From: DATDAH01 sp036525535 | Lineage (GTDB): Bacteria > Actinomycetota > Acidimicrobiia > Acidimicrobiales > DATDAH01 | Reading direction: 5' to 3' | Length of the DNA stretch: 29,777 nt | Assembly (NCBI GenBank): GCA_036525535.1 | Contig: DATDAH010000310.1 | Coordinates: 1 to 29,777, forward strand | Shown: positions 16,341-24,116 of the stretch, piece after piece | Position numbering within the stretch: position 1 is the stretch's first letter | Layout of the letters: each line of letters opens with the position of its first letter | Made by a program: the position numbers and the translations under genes | The notes under the pieces: generated by a model | What the model saw: the letters and a program-made list of their open reading frames with translations, nothing else | What the model was told of the DNA's origin: nothing | The model's database searches: none

Positions 16341-16346
16341 TACGCT
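16341..16346 (+). promoter_or_regulatory. Candidate -10 box for the DUF2510/scramblase-like gene
   Basis: TACGCT lies 9 bases before the ATG at 16356, in the 19-base gap after nadB. The same hexamer precedes nadC. No -35 was identified. Confidence 0.38.
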
Positions 16347-16355
16347 TTCGCAACG

Positions 16356-17183
16356 ATGACCGAGGCGCAGACGCCCGCCGCCAACTGGTATCCGGATCCG
16401 GGCGGGAAGCACGAGCACCGTTACTGGGACGGCTCCCAGTGGACCGACAACGTGGCTGACCACGGTCGGCAGGCCGTCGACCCCTTGGTGGCCAACCACG
16501 TCCCCACCACCCACCACACCGCCCAGAACGTCCAGCAGCAGGTCCAGCAGCGGGCCGGCCTCCAGGCCACCGCCGCCGGCGGGGGCACGTTGTTCACCGA
16601 GCCCGTCCTCGTGGTGAACCAGAAGCGCAAGCTCATCGAGCTCAACACCGAGTTCGCCGTCTTCGACCAGCACGGCACCCAGATCGGCGCCGTCCGCCAG
16701 GTCGGCCAGAGCTCGACCAAGAAGGCCCTGCGCTTCGTGGCCAACGTCGACCAGTTCCTGACCCACAAGTTCCAGATCGTCGACATCCAGGGCAACGTCG
16801 TGCTGGCCCTCACCCGCCCGGCCAAGCTCCTCAAGTCGAAGGTGCTGATCACCGACGGCCTGGGCCAACCCGTCGGCGACGTCGTGCAGCAGAACGCGAT
16901 CGGCAAGATCCGCTTCGCCCTGGAGGCCGGGGGCCAGACCCTCGGTTCCATCAACGCCGAGAACTGGCGGGCGTGGAACTTCGCCATCCAAGACCACACG
17001 GGCGCCGAAGTGGCCCGTATCACCAAGACGTGGGAGGGCATGGCGACGACCCTCTTCACGACTGCCGACAACTTCGTCGTCCAGATCCACCGTCAGCTCG
17101 AGGAGCCACTTCGCTCCCTCGTCGTCGCCAGCGCGCTGTGCGTTGACGTCGCCCTGAAGCAGGACGACCGCGGCTTCAACTGA
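16356..17183 (+). CDS. DUF2510 + phospholipid-scramblase-related (LURP/Tubby-like) protein
   Basis: A 275-residue protein. Residues 9-37 are a DUF2510 module (NWYPDPGGKHEHRYWDGSQWTD), a small Trp-rich unit that in actinobacteria decorates many membrane or envelope-associated proteins. A Gln/His-rich linker (45-72) follows. From about 80 to 268 comes a beta-rich domain with phrases such as VVNQKRKLIELNTEFAVFD, QIVDIQGNVVLALTRP and WNFAIQDHTGAEVARITKTWEG, the repeated strand pattern of the scramblase/LURP-one/Tubby-C superfamily. There is no convincing long membrane helix. Bacterial members have no proven function; lipid binding is inferred from the fold. The next gene, 32 bases downstream on the same strand, is a membrane-anchored beta-propeller, suggesting an operon. 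Confidence 0.78.
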   Translation: MTEAQTPAANWYPDPGGKHEHRYWDGSQWTDNVADHGRQAVDPLVANHVPTTHHTAQNVQQQVQQRAGLQATAAGGGTLFTEPVLVVNQKRKLIELNTEFAVFDQHGTQIGAVRQVGQSSTKKALRFVANVDQFLTHKFQIVDIQGNVVLALTRPAKLLKSKVLITDGLGQPVGDVVQQNAIGKIRFALEAGGQTLGSINAENWRAWNFAIQDHTGAEVARITKTWEGMATTLFTTADNFVVQIHRQLEEPLRSLVVASALCVDVALKQDDRGFN

Positions 17184-17215
17184 CGCCCCTCCCCCCTGAA
17201 GGAATTCCCCATCTC

Positions 17216-18244
17216 ATGTCCACCGTGTCTTCGGCTCTCCGCCGCGCCCCGCACCAACTCATGTTCTGGCTGGTCATCGCCGTCTTCGCCGTCGGTGCCC
17301 TGCGCGCCTTCTTCCCCATCGAGGGCTTCGACGAGGTCCGCACCGGGGAGGTCCCCCTCGAGGTCGCCGGCAGCGACGACGGGCTCTGGGTCCTCAACTA
17401 CGCCGACCACACCGTCAGCCTCGTGCGCACCTCCGACCAGGAGGTCCTGCTGACCACCGAGGTCGGGGCCGACGTCGCCCCTGCGCTCAGCGCGAACGAC
17501 GACGGGGCCTGGCTCATCCTCGACGCCGGCGCCACGATCGGCCGGGTCGACGCAAGCGGGGAGATCGTGGATCGCTTCGACGTGTCCGACACCATCGACG
17601 GGATCGCCCAGGACCTGGCGGCCGGCCCCGACTTCGTCTGGGTGACCACCGGCGAGGGTCAGCAGATGGTCCGCATCGACACGGGCACCGGCGAGATCGG
17701 CGACGTCATCGAGGTGGGCGAGGTCGTCGTGCAGCCACAGGTCCTCGGTGACTCGCTCTGGGTCTTCGAGACCGACGGCATCACCGAGTACGACAACACC
17801 ACGGGTGAAGAGCTCAACAAGATCGACACGTCCGACATCCGGGTGCACGACTTCTACGCCACCGGGGACGAGGTCTACGTCCTCGCCAACGTGGACAACT
17901 TCGAGGAGACCGGGCTGGTCGTCCGCCTCGATCCCGAGACGAACAGGGAGAACGGTCGGTACCGCCTCACCGAGACGAAGCCTTCGCACATCACCGTGGC
18001 CGACGGCCAGGTCTTCGTCACGGGCAGCGGTGGCCTGCTCATGGAGCTGACCACCGATCCCGACCGCCCACCGACGCTCATCGCCACCGAGCAGGTGACG
18101 GTGTCGACGAAGGACCTGCGGGGCGTGACCGTGCTCGACGACATCGTCTGGGTGGCCGACGGCACCAACGGCATCGTCCACCAGCCCGTCACGGGCGTCG
18201 AAGGCGGCGACATCACCGACGTCACCGAGCCTCAGGTCGGCTAG
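17216..18244 (+). CDS. Membrane-anchored extracytoplasmic beta-propeller protein
   Basis: A 342-residue protein with a single N-terminal membrane segment (about residues 15-33, LMFWLVIAVFAVGALRAFF), acting as a signal anchor. The rest is a WD40/NHL-like propeller: repeated units such as GLWVLNYADHTVSLVRTSD, GAWLILDAGATIGRVDASG, FVWVTTGEGQQMVRIDTGTG, SLWVFETDGITEYDNTTG and IVWVADGTNGIVHQPVTG. Each has a [LVI]WV strand followed by a [VI]-x-[RV]-[IV]-D turn. It contains no catalytic motif and is probably a protein- or ligand-binding platform on the outer face of the membrane. GAAGGA at 17198-17203 is a likely Shine-Dalgarno with a long spacer. Its TAG stop shares a CTAG with the stop of the convergent antiporter gene. 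Confidence 0.78.
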   Translation: MSTVSSALRRAPHQLMFWLVIAVFAVGALRAFFPIEGFDEVRTGEVPLEVAGSDDGLWVLNYADHTVSLVRTSDQEVLLTTEVGADVAPALSANDDGAWLILDAGATIGRVDASGEIVDRFDVSDTIDGIAQDLAAGPDFVWVTTGEGQQMVRIDTGTGEIGDVIEVGEVVVQPQVLGDSLWVFETDGITEYDNTTGEELNKIDTSDIRVHDFYATGDEVYVLANVDNFEETGLVVRLDPETNRENGRYRLTETKPSHITVADGQVFVTGSGGLLMELTTDPDRPPTLIATEQVTVSTKDLRGVTVLDDIVWVADGTNGIVHQPVTGVEGGDITDVTEPQVG

Positions 18245-19404
18245 ACGGGGAGCGTGCGCCGATAGGCGGTCGCCAGCCACGAGGGGTTGGCGGCCAGGAG
18301 GGGCCCGCCGAGGGCGAGGATGAGCACGTAGCCCGCGGCGAACGGGGCCAGGCGCGGGTCCAGCCCGGCGGGGATGGCCAAGGCCACCAGGATGAGGGCG
18401 AACTCGCCCCGCGAGACCAGGGTGAGGGCCAGGTTGGCTGCGCCGCGGGGCGGGAGGTCGTTCACCTTGCCGACGCTGTAGCCGGCGACCACGGCCAGGA
18501 CCAGGGTCAACGCCACGGCGGCCAGCACCGGGCCGGCCACGGAGGCGACGTCGCCCGGGTCGACGGTCAGCCCGAAGGTGAAGAAGAAGATGGCGGCGAA
18601 GGCGTCCCGCAGCGGCAGCACCAGCCGCTCGACCCGCTCGGCCACGGGGCTCTCGGCGATGACCATCCCGATCATGAAGGCACCGATGGCCTCGGACACC
18701 CCCGCCTCCTCGGCCGCGCCGGCGGTGAGCAGGGCCAGGCCGAGGAAGGCCACGGTCAACAGCTCGTCGTCGCTGGAGCCGAGCAGCCGCCCGACGAGAC
18801 CCCCGCCCCAGCGGGCGAAGGCGGTCAGGGCGAGGAGGAACAGCACGGCCTTGCTGAACGACCAGAGCGCGGCCCAGCCCGAGGTGTCGCTGAGCAGGGG
18901 CTGGAGGGCGGCCAGGTAGAGGGCCAGGAACACGTCCTCCACCACGATCACGCCGAGGATCAGTTTGGTCTCGGGGTTGGCCAACCGCTTCAGCTCGACC
19001 AGCAGCTTGGTCACGATCGCCGACGACGAGATGCCCACGACGCCCGCCACGACCAGGGCCTCGGCCCCGCCCCAGCCCAGGGCCAGGCCCAGGAGCAGCC
19101 CGCCGCCCACGTTGAGGGCGATGTAGAGGGCACCGCTGCCCAGGAGCCGGGTGCCACCCCCGATCAGGTCACCGAGAGAGAACTCCAGACCCAGGTAGAA
19201 GAGGAGGAGGACGAGGCCGATGACGGCGATGAGCTCGAACTCCTCGGGGTGGCTGACCAGTTCGAGGCCCGGCGTGTTGGGGCCCAGGAGCACGCCGGCC
19301 AGCATGAACAGGGGAATGGTGGGCAGGCCCAATCGGCGACCGAGGCGACCGAACACGAAGGCGGCGAGGAAGGCGCCTCCCAGCGCGATGAGCGTGTGGG
19401 CCAC
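18241..19404 (-). CDS. khtU: CPA2-type monovalent cation/proton antiporter (KhtU-like)
   Basis: A 387-residue integral membrane protein with about 11-12 hydrophobic helices spanning nearly its whole length. It belongs to the Kef/CPA2 antiporter family. Recognisable points are PLFMLAGVLLGP in the second helix, LLLFYLGLEF, the unwound-helix region GISSSAIVTKLL (124-135), and LGVIVVEDVFLALYL with the acidic pair Glu156-Asp157 expected for proton-coupled K+ transport. SEAIGAFMIGMVIAESP and SRGEFALIL occur later. Unlike KefB/KefC it has no C-terminal RCK domain. That domain is supplied by the preceding gene in the same operon, as in Bacillus KhtTU. The GTG start lies 3 bases after that gene's stop. 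Its likely role is K+ efflux and pH homeostasis. Confidence 0.88.
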   Translation of the reverse strand: MAHTLIALGGAFLAAFVFGRLGRRLGLPTIPLFMLAGVLLGPNTPGLELVSHPEEFELIAVIGLVLLLFYLGLEFSLGDLIGGGTRLLGSGALYIALNVGGGLLLGLALGWGGAEALVVAGVVGISSSAIVTKLLVELKRLANPETKLILGVIVVEDVFLALYLAALQPLLSDTSGWAALWSFSKAVLFLLALTAFARWGGGLVGRLLGSSDDELLTVAFLGLALLTAGAAEEAGVSEAIGAFMIGMVIAESPVAERVERLVLPLRDAFAAIFFFTFGLTVDPGDVASVAGPVLAAVALTLVLAVVAGYSVGKVNDLPPRGAANLALTLVSRGEFALILVALAIPAGLDPRLAPFAAGYVLILALGGPLLAANPSWLATAYRRTLPV

Positions 19405-19407
19405 GGG

Positions 19408-19893
19408 TCAGTGGATGAACTGGTCGAGGAAGCCGGGGAGGTCCTCGGGTCGGCCCACGACCACGAGCTGGTCGCCGGGGCGCACCTCCTCCTCAGGCTC
19501 CGGCGCCACGATCGACTGGTCGCCCCGCACGATGGCGGCCACGGTGATGCGGCTGCGCTGGCGGATCCCGGCCTCGGCGATGGTGCGTCCGGCCACGGGC
19601 GAGGCCTCGCCGACCGTCACCCAGTCGATGAGCAGGCCGCCGATGACCGCCTCGACCCGCTGCGCCGCCGCCGGCGTGAAGTAGGACCCGGCGATGACGG
19701 CGCCGAGGCGGCGGGCCAGGTCGTCGTCGACCGACAGGACCTGGGCATCCCCGTCCGGTTCGGTGAAGTAGAGGTCTCGTCGGCCGGTGTGGTGGATGAC
19801 CACGCAGATCTGCCCGTCGTCGGGCAGGGTGAAGGTGAACCGGCGCCCGATGCCGGGGAGGTCGTCCTCCTGAATCTGACCTTTTTCTGTCAT
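19408..19893 (-). CDS. khtT: Antiporter regulatory subunit with RCK_C domain (KhtT-like)
   Basis: A 161-residue cytoplasmic protein. The N-terminal half begins with the family phrase EDDLPGIGRRFTF (residues 9-21) and a small beta-rich unit. Residues 85-158 form an RCK_C/TrkA-C domain (LIDWVTVGEASPVAGRTIAEAGIRQ, then VRPGDQLVVVGRPEDLPGFL) that binds nucleotides or ions in potassium systems. It has the length and layout of KhtT, the c-di-AMP- and pH-responsive gate of the KhtU antiporter. The antiporter gene follows after 3 bases, so the two form an operon. The ATG at 19893 is preferred; the frame continues upstream into the opposite-strand nadC gene, where the translation is not protein-like. 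The start is divergent from nadC. Confidence 0.88.
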   Translation of the reverse strand: MTEKGQIQEDDLPGIGRRFTFTLPDDGQICVVIHHTGRRDLYFTEPDGDAQVLSVDDDLARRLGAVIAGSYFTPAAAQRVEAVIGGLLIDWVTVGEASPVAGRTIAEAGIRQRSRITVAAIVRGDQSIVAPEPEEEVRPGDQLVVVGRPEDLPGFLDQFIH

Positions 19894-19903
19894 GGTCCGC
19901 TCA

Positions 19904-19909
19904 AGGCTA
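19904..19909 (-). promoter_or_regulatory. Candidate -10 box for khtTU
   Basis: On the minus strand TAGCCT lies 10 bases before the khtT ATG. Together with the plus-strand TACGCT at 19969-19974 it gives two diverging promoters in an 87-base intergenic region, which also contains the 8-base palindrome GCTCGAGC at 19952-19959. Confidence 0.35.
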
Positions 19910-19968
19910 GGGGGCGTCGGGACCGCTCTCCGGTGGAAGGGCCGGACAGGCGCTCGAGCACCGGCAAG

Positions 19969-19974
19969 TACGCT
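19969..19974 (+). promoter_or_regulatory. Candidate -10 box for nadC, leaderless geometry
   Basis: TACGCT lies 6 bases before the ATG at 19981, so transcription would begin at or next to the start codon. GAGG between them is too close to the ATG to be an efficient Shine-Dalgarno, though it would suit the GTG at 19984. Confidence 0.42.
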
Positions 19975-19980
19975 GAGGTC

Positions 19981-20859
19981 ATGGTGACCTCCCGGCCGGC
20001 CGACCCGCCGCGCCATGCGGTCCAGGCCGCCGTCACCCTCGCCCTGGCCGAGGACCTCACCCCGCTGGGGGACCTCAGCGCGGCGCTGATCCCCCCGGGG
20101 ACCCGGGGCCGGGCCGTGCTCGCCTCCCGCTCCGAAGGGGTGTTCGCGGGCCGGGCCTGCGTGGACGAGGCGTTCGCCCAGATCGATCCCACGGTGGTCG
20201 TGGCGTGGGACCTGGCCGACGGCGCCGACCTGGCGCCCGGCACTGTCGCCGCCCGGGTCAGCGGCCGCCTGGCCTCGATCCTCACCGCGGAGCGCACCGC
20301 GCTGAACTTCGCCCGCCACTTGTCCGGCGTGGCCACCCTGACCCGTCGGTTCGTCGAGGCGCTCGGTCCCGACGTGCTGGTGTGGGACACCCGCAAGACG
20401 ATTCCGGGCCTCCGGGCGCTGGAGAAGGCGGCGGTGCGGGCCGGGGGCGGGGCCAACCACCGAGGCAACCTCTCGGATTGGGTGATGCTCAAGGACAACC
20501 ACCTGGCCGTGCTCGACATCGCCCCGGCCGTGGCCCGGGCCCGCGAGGTCTGGCCCGGGCGAACCATCCACGTGGAGTGCGACACCATCGAGCGGGCGGT
20601 CGCGGCGGCCGAGGCCGGGGCCGACGCCCTCCTGCTCGACAACCTCGGTCCCGAGGACGCAGCCAAGGCCGTCGTCGCCGCCCGCGAGTCCCTTGGCGGC
20701 CGGCGCTGCCTCATCGAGGCCTCGGGCGGCATCACGCTCGAGACCGTGGGCACCTACGCCGGGATCGGGGTCGACGCCGTGTCGGCGGGGGCCCTCACCG
20801 ATTCGGCCAAGGCCCTCGACCTGGGCCTCGACGTGGAGACGGAAGCGGGTTCGAGCTGA
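19981..20859 (+). CDS. nadC: Nicotinate-nucleotide pyrophosphorylase (quinolinate phosphoribosyltransferase)
   Basis: Converts quinolinate and PRPP to nicotinate mononucleotide plus CO2 in de novo NAD synthesis. It has 292 residues. LAEDLTPLGDLSAALIPPG near the N-terminus, the LTAERTALNFARHLSGVATLT block, DTRKTIPGLRALEKAAVRAGGGANHR with substrate-binding Arg/Lys/His residues, and LKDNHL are all intact. The barrel end HVECDTIERAVAAAEAGADALLLDN and EASGGI bind PRPP phosphate and metal. The ATG at 19981 is immediately followed by GTG at 19984; either could start. The TGA stop overlaps the ATG of coaX by one base (TGATG), so nadC–coaX–lysS forms one tightly coupled unit. Its partner nadB is 3.6 kb upstream. 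Confidence 0.96.
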   Translation: MVTSRPADPPRHAVQAAVTLALAEDLTPLGDLSAALIPPGTRGRAVLASRSEGVFAGRACVDEAFAQIDPTVVVAWDLADGADLAPGTVAARVSGRLASILTAERTALNFARHLSGVATLTRRFVEALGPDVLVWDTRKTIPGLRALEKAAVRAGGGANHRGNLSDWVMLKDNHLAVLDIAPAVARAREVWPGRTIHVECDTIERAVAAAEAGADALLLDNLGPEDAAKAVVAARESLGGRRCLIEASGGITLETVGTYAGIGVDAVSAGALTDSAKALDLGLDVETEAGSS

Positions 20860-21653
20860 TGCTGTTGGCGGTCGACGCGGGCAACACCGACACGGTGATC
20901 GGGCTGTTCGACACCAAGGTCACCGATCCCCACGCGGCCGACGACGGCCTCATCGACCACTGGCGCATCGCCACCCACGCCGAGCGCACCGCCGACGAGC
21001 ACGCCGTCATGTTCATGGGCTTCCTGGCGGCGAAGCGGCTGAACTGGCTCGACGACATCGAGGGCCTGGTCGTCTCGTCCGGCGTGCCTCGGGTCATGTC
21101 CAGCTTGCGCAGCATGTCCGAGCGTTACCTGGGCGTGGAGGCCGTCGTGCTCGAGCCAGGGACCCGGACCGGGGTGGCCATCCGCACGGACAACCCCAAG
21201 GAGGTCGGGGCGGACCGCATCGCCAACGCCGTCGCCGCCTTCGACCTCTACGGCGGGCCCACGATCATGGTCGACTTCGGCACGGCCACGACGTGCGACG
21301 CGGTGTCGGCTGACGGTGAGTACCTCGGCGGCGCCATCGCCCCCGGGATCGAGATCAGCCTCGACGCCCTCGTCGGGCGGGCCGCCGCCCTGCGTCAGGT
21401 CGAGATCGCGGAGCCCCGTTCGGTGCTGGGTCGGACCACGGTCGAGTCGATCCAGTCGGGCATCGTCTACGGGTACGCCGCCCAGGTCGACGGGCTCTGT
21501 GCCCGCATCGAGGAGGAGCTGGGGGAGTGCACCGTGGTGGGCACGGGCGGCTTGGCCCCGCTCATCGCCCCCTTTGCCGAGAGCGTGCAGCACATCGAGC
21601 CCTGGCTCACCCTGCACGGCCTCCGCCTCGTCCACGCCATGAACGTCGAATGA
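20859..21653 (+). CDS. coaX: Type III pantothenate kinase
   Basis: Phosphorylates pantothenate, the first committed step of coenzyme A synthesis, and uses the product line of PanC encoded 6 kb upstream. It has 264 residues with the ASKHA fold. The phosphate-1 motif with catalytic Asp6 is VDAGNTDTVIGLFD. VVSSGVPRV, KEVGADRIANAVAAFDLYGGP and the second phosphate motif MVDFGTATTCDAV follow, then GGAIAPGIEIS, and GTGGLAPLIA for adenosine binding. The start overlaps the nadC stop by one base and the stop overlaps the lysS start as ATGA. The order coaX–lysS is the conserved actinobacterial one. Confidence 0.96.
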   Translation: MLLAVDAGNTDTVIGLFDTKVTDPHAADDGLIDHWRIATHAERTADEHAVMFMGFLAAKRLNWLDDIEGLVVSSGVPRVMSSLRSMSERYLGVEAVVLEPGTRTGVAIRTDNPKEVGADRIANAVAAFDLYGGPTIMVDFGTATTCDAVSADGEYLGGAIAPGIEISLDALVGRAAALRQVEIAEPRSVLGRTTVESIQSGIVYGYAAQVDGLCARIEEELGECTVVGTGGLAPLIAPFAESVQHIEPWLTLHGLRLVHAMNVE

Positions 21654-23074
21654 GCGACGGCCCCGGGCCCCGCATCCCCTACCGGGTCGAGCCCACCCAT
21701 CACGCCGCCCAGATCGTCGACCAGTACGCCGGCATCGCCGACGGCGACGAGACCGGCGTCGACGTGACCGTCGCCGGGCGCCTCATGCTCCAGCGGCCCC
21801 ACGGGCGCCTGGCCTTCGCCGTGCTGAGGGACATGACCGGCGACGTCCAGCTCTTCTCGCTGGAGAAGGTGACGGCCGGCTACGCCGACCTCATCGCCCT
21901 GCCCCTCGGCACCTGGGTCAGCGCCACCGGCGAGGTGGTCAAGACCCGCAAGGGCGAGCTGTCGGTGAAGGTGGCCACGTGGGAGGTGCTGGCCAAGCCG
22001 CAGCGGCCCTTTCCCGACAAGTGGCACGGCCTCAACGACCCCGACACGCGCTACCGGCAGCGCTATGTCGACACCTGGGTCACGCCGGCGGCCCGCTCGA
22101 CCCTGCTGGCCCGCTCCCAGCTCGTCTCGCTGTGCCGGCGCTGGTTGGAGGAGCGCGGCTTCATCGAGGTCGAGACCCCGATCTTCCACCCCATCCCCGG
22201 CGGGGCGCTGGCCAAGCCCTTCAGGACCCACCACAACGCGCTGGACGTCGAGCTCTTCCTGCGGATCGCCCCCGAGCTGTATCTGAAGCGCCTGGTCGTG
22301 GCGGGCTTCGAACGCGTCTTCGAGATCGGCCGGGTCTTCCGCAACGAGGGCCTCTCCCCCCGCCACAACCCCGAGTTCACGATGCTCGAGCTCTACCAGG
22401 CTTACGCCGACTACGGCGACATCATGGCCCTCACCGAGGAACTGGTGGCTTACTGCGCCACCGAGATCACCGGCGGGACGACGGTCATGGTCGGCGACAG
22501 GGAGCTCGACCTGTCCGCGCCCTGGCCCCGGGCCTCACTGACCGACCTGGTCGAGCAGGCCATCGGCGTCCGGGTCGAGGTCCGGATGCCGGTCGAGGAC
22601 GTGCGGGCCATCGCCCTCGAGCACGGCCTGGAGCCCGAGCCGTCCTGGGGCTCGGGCAAGATCCTGCTCGAGCTCTACGAGAAGCACGTCGAGGTCACCC
22701 TCTGGGACCCCGTCTTCGTCATGGACTACCCGAAGGAGGTGTCCCCGCTGTCGCGGGACCACCGGGAGCTGCCGGAGATGGTCGAGCGCTTCGAGGCCAT
22801 CGTGGCCGGCCGCGAGCTCGGCAACGCCTTCTCCGAGCTCGTCGACCCGGTGGAGCAGCGGGCCCGCTTCGAGGACCAGGTCCGCCAGGGCGAGGCCGGC
22901 GACGACGAGGCCATGGCCGTCGACGAGGACTACCTGCGGGCGCTGGAGTACGGGCTGCCGCCGACCGGGGGGTTGGGCCTCGGCATCGACCGTCTGGTCA
23001 TGTTGCTGACCGGCTCGTCCGCCATTCGCGACGTGATCGCCTTCCCGACCCTCCGACCCGAACAGGAGAGCTGA
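21650..23074 (+). CDS. lysS: Lysyl-tRNA synthetase, class II
   Basis: Charges tRNA-Lys with lysine. It has 474 residues, a little shorter than the E. coli enzyme (505), mainly because of a short N-terminus. An OB-fold anticodon-binding domain occupies roughly residues 38-115. The catalytic core begins about 130: RYRQRYVDTWVTP (motif 1 region), VFEIGRVFRNEGLSPRHNPEFTMLELYQAY (motif 2, 223-252) and GLGLGIDRLVMLLT (motif 3, near the C-terminus). PRHNPEFT is diagnostic for LysRS. The ATG start overlaps the coaX TGA stop (ATGA). In mycobacteria lsr2 and clpC follow immediately; here five other genes intervene and no lsr2 is seen. Confidence 0.95.
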   Translation: MSDGPGPRIPYRVEPTHHAAQIVDQYAGIADGDETGVDVTVAGRLMLQRPHGRLAFAVLRDMTGDVQLFSLEKVTAGYADLIALPLGTWVSATGEVVKTRKGELSVKVATWEVLAKPQRPFPDKWHGLNDPDTRYRQRYVDTWVTPAARSTLLARSQLVSLCRRWLEERGFIEVETPIFHPIPGGALAKPFRTHHNALDVELFLRIAPELYLKRLVVAGFERVFEIGRVFRNEGLSPRHNPEFTMLELYQAYADYGDIMALTEELVAYCATEITGGTTVMVGDRELDLSAPWPRASLTDLVEQAIGVRVEVRMPVEDVRAIALEHGLEPEPSWGSGKILLELYEKHVEVTLWDPVFVMDYPKEVSPLSRDHRELPEMVERFEAIVAGRELGNAFSELVDPVEQRARFEDQVRQGEAGDDEAMAVDEDYLRALEYGLPPTGGLGLGIDRLVMLLTGSSAIRDVIAFPTLRPEQES

Positions 23075-23077
23075 CGG

Positions 23078-24055
23078 GTGCGTGTCCTGCTCACCGGTAT
23101 GGGAGGTGACTTCGGCGCCCGCACGGCGAACGCGGTGGAGGCCGACCACGCGGTCGACGCGGTGCTCGGGCTGGACGCCTACCCGCCCCGGCGCCGGCTG
23201 CACGGCAGCGAGTTCCGCCGCATCGACCCCCGGGACGAAACGCGCACCGCCGCCGCGGTCCGGGAGTTCGCCCCCACCGTCGTGCTCCACCTCGGCGTCT
23301 GGGAGCCCGACGCCCGGGCCGCACCGGCGTCCGCGCACCAGCGGACGATGGCCGGCACCCGGGCCGCCCTCGGCGCCGCGGTCTCCGCCGGCCGGCTGGA
23401 GCACATCCTCGTCCGGTCCGGCATCGAGGCCTACGGCCGGGGCCCGGGGACCCCTCGCCGGCCCGACGAGGCCGCCGAGCTGCGTCCCACCTCGCCCTAC
23501 GGCCGGACCTTGCAGGCGGTCGAGCAGGAGGCGGTGGCCGCGGGCCGTACGGCCGATGTCCCCGTGGCCCTCCTCCGCTTCGCCCCGACCGTGGGCGTCC
23601 AGTACCCGAGCCCGCTCAGCCGGTTGCTGCGCCTGCCCATCGTCCCGGTCAACGCCTTGTCGCTCACCTGTGTGGCCCGGGCTGCGTTCAGCCTGCTCGA
23701 CGTCGAGGACGCCGCCGCCGCCTTCCTGGCCGCGCTCCAACGCCGGGTCGACGGCCCGGTCAACGTGGTCCCGGAGGGCACCATCACCCCCCTCGCCGCC
23801 GCCCGCGTCGGGGGCCGGGTGCCGCTGCCGATCGTGGCCCCCGGGTGGATCCCCACCCGCCTGGTCAGCCGGGCCATCGGGGCGCCCATCCCGTCCCACC
23901 TGCACGAGCTGCTGCTGCGGGGCCGGGAGGCCGACGGCAGCCGGGCCGAGGAGGTTCTCGGCGTCACGCCCCGACGGACCACCGAGGACGTCGTCCGGGC
24001 CCTCTACGACTGGGCCCCGGTGGTGTACCTGCGCCCGGGCCAAGCCGTCGCCTAG
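23078..24055 (+). CDS. Atypical NAD-dependent epimerase/SDR-like protein lacking the catalytic lysine
   Basis: A 325-residue extended-SDR protein with a GTG start and a good Shine-Dalgarno (AGGAG at 23064-23068, inside the lysS end). The nucleotide-binding glycine motif is TGMGGDFG at residues 6-13, and VLGLDAYPPRRRL supplies the acidic residue favouring NAD(H). The usual catalytic Ser is Ser114 (LVRSGIEAYG) and the Tyr is Tyr141 (SPYGRTLQAVEQEA). The Lys four residues after Tyr is Leu145, so the classical S-Y-K centre is broken. The C-terminal half keeps the substrate-domain look (VARAAFSLLDVEDAAAAFLAAL, GPVNVVPEG). It may bind nucleotide without SDR chemistry, or use another residue. No sugar-nucleotide genes lie nearby. 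It probably belongs to the lysS transcript. Confidence 0.75.
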   Translation: MRVLLTGMGGDFGARTANAVEADHAVDAVLGLDAYPPRRRLHGSEFRRIDPRDETRTAAAVREFAPTVVLHLGVWEPDARAAPASAHQRTMAGTRAALGAAVSAGRLEHILVRSGIEAYGRGPGTPRRPDEAAELRPTSPYGRTLQAVEQEAVAAGRTADVPVALLRFAPTVGVQYPSPLSRLLRLPIVPVNALSLTCVARAAFSLLDVEDAAAAFLAALQRRVDGPVNVVPEGTITPLAAARVGGRVPLPIVAPGWIPTRLVSRAIGAPIPSHLHELLLRGREADGSRAEEVLGVTPRRTTEDVVRALYDWAPVVYLRPGQAVA

Positions 24056-24070
24056 ACCGACCAGCGCGCT

Positions 24071-24087
24071 CGCGGTTGTTCACCGCG
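24071..24087. repeat. Inverted repeat upstream of the alpha/beta hydrolase gene
   Basis: CGCGGT-tgttc-ACCGCG is a perfect 6-bp stem with a 5-base loop. It is interleaved with a second pair, CTCGCG (24069-24074) and CGCGAG (24092-24097). It lies 16 bases after the SDR gene stop and 14 bases before the -10-like TAATGT. It could be a terminator for the lysS transcript or an operator over the -35 region. Confidence 0.5.
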
Positions 24088-24101
24088 CGTTCGCGAGGAT
24101 G

Positions 24102-24107
24102 TAATGT
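24102..24107 (+). promoter_or_regulatory. Candidate -10 box for the alpha/beta hydrolase gene
   Basis: TAATGT is among the most AT-rich hexamers in this window. It lies 9 bases before the GTG at 24117. TTGTTC at 24076-24081 resembles a -35, but with a 20-base spacer. Confidence 0.42.
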
Positions 24108-24116
24108 CGGCATCGC

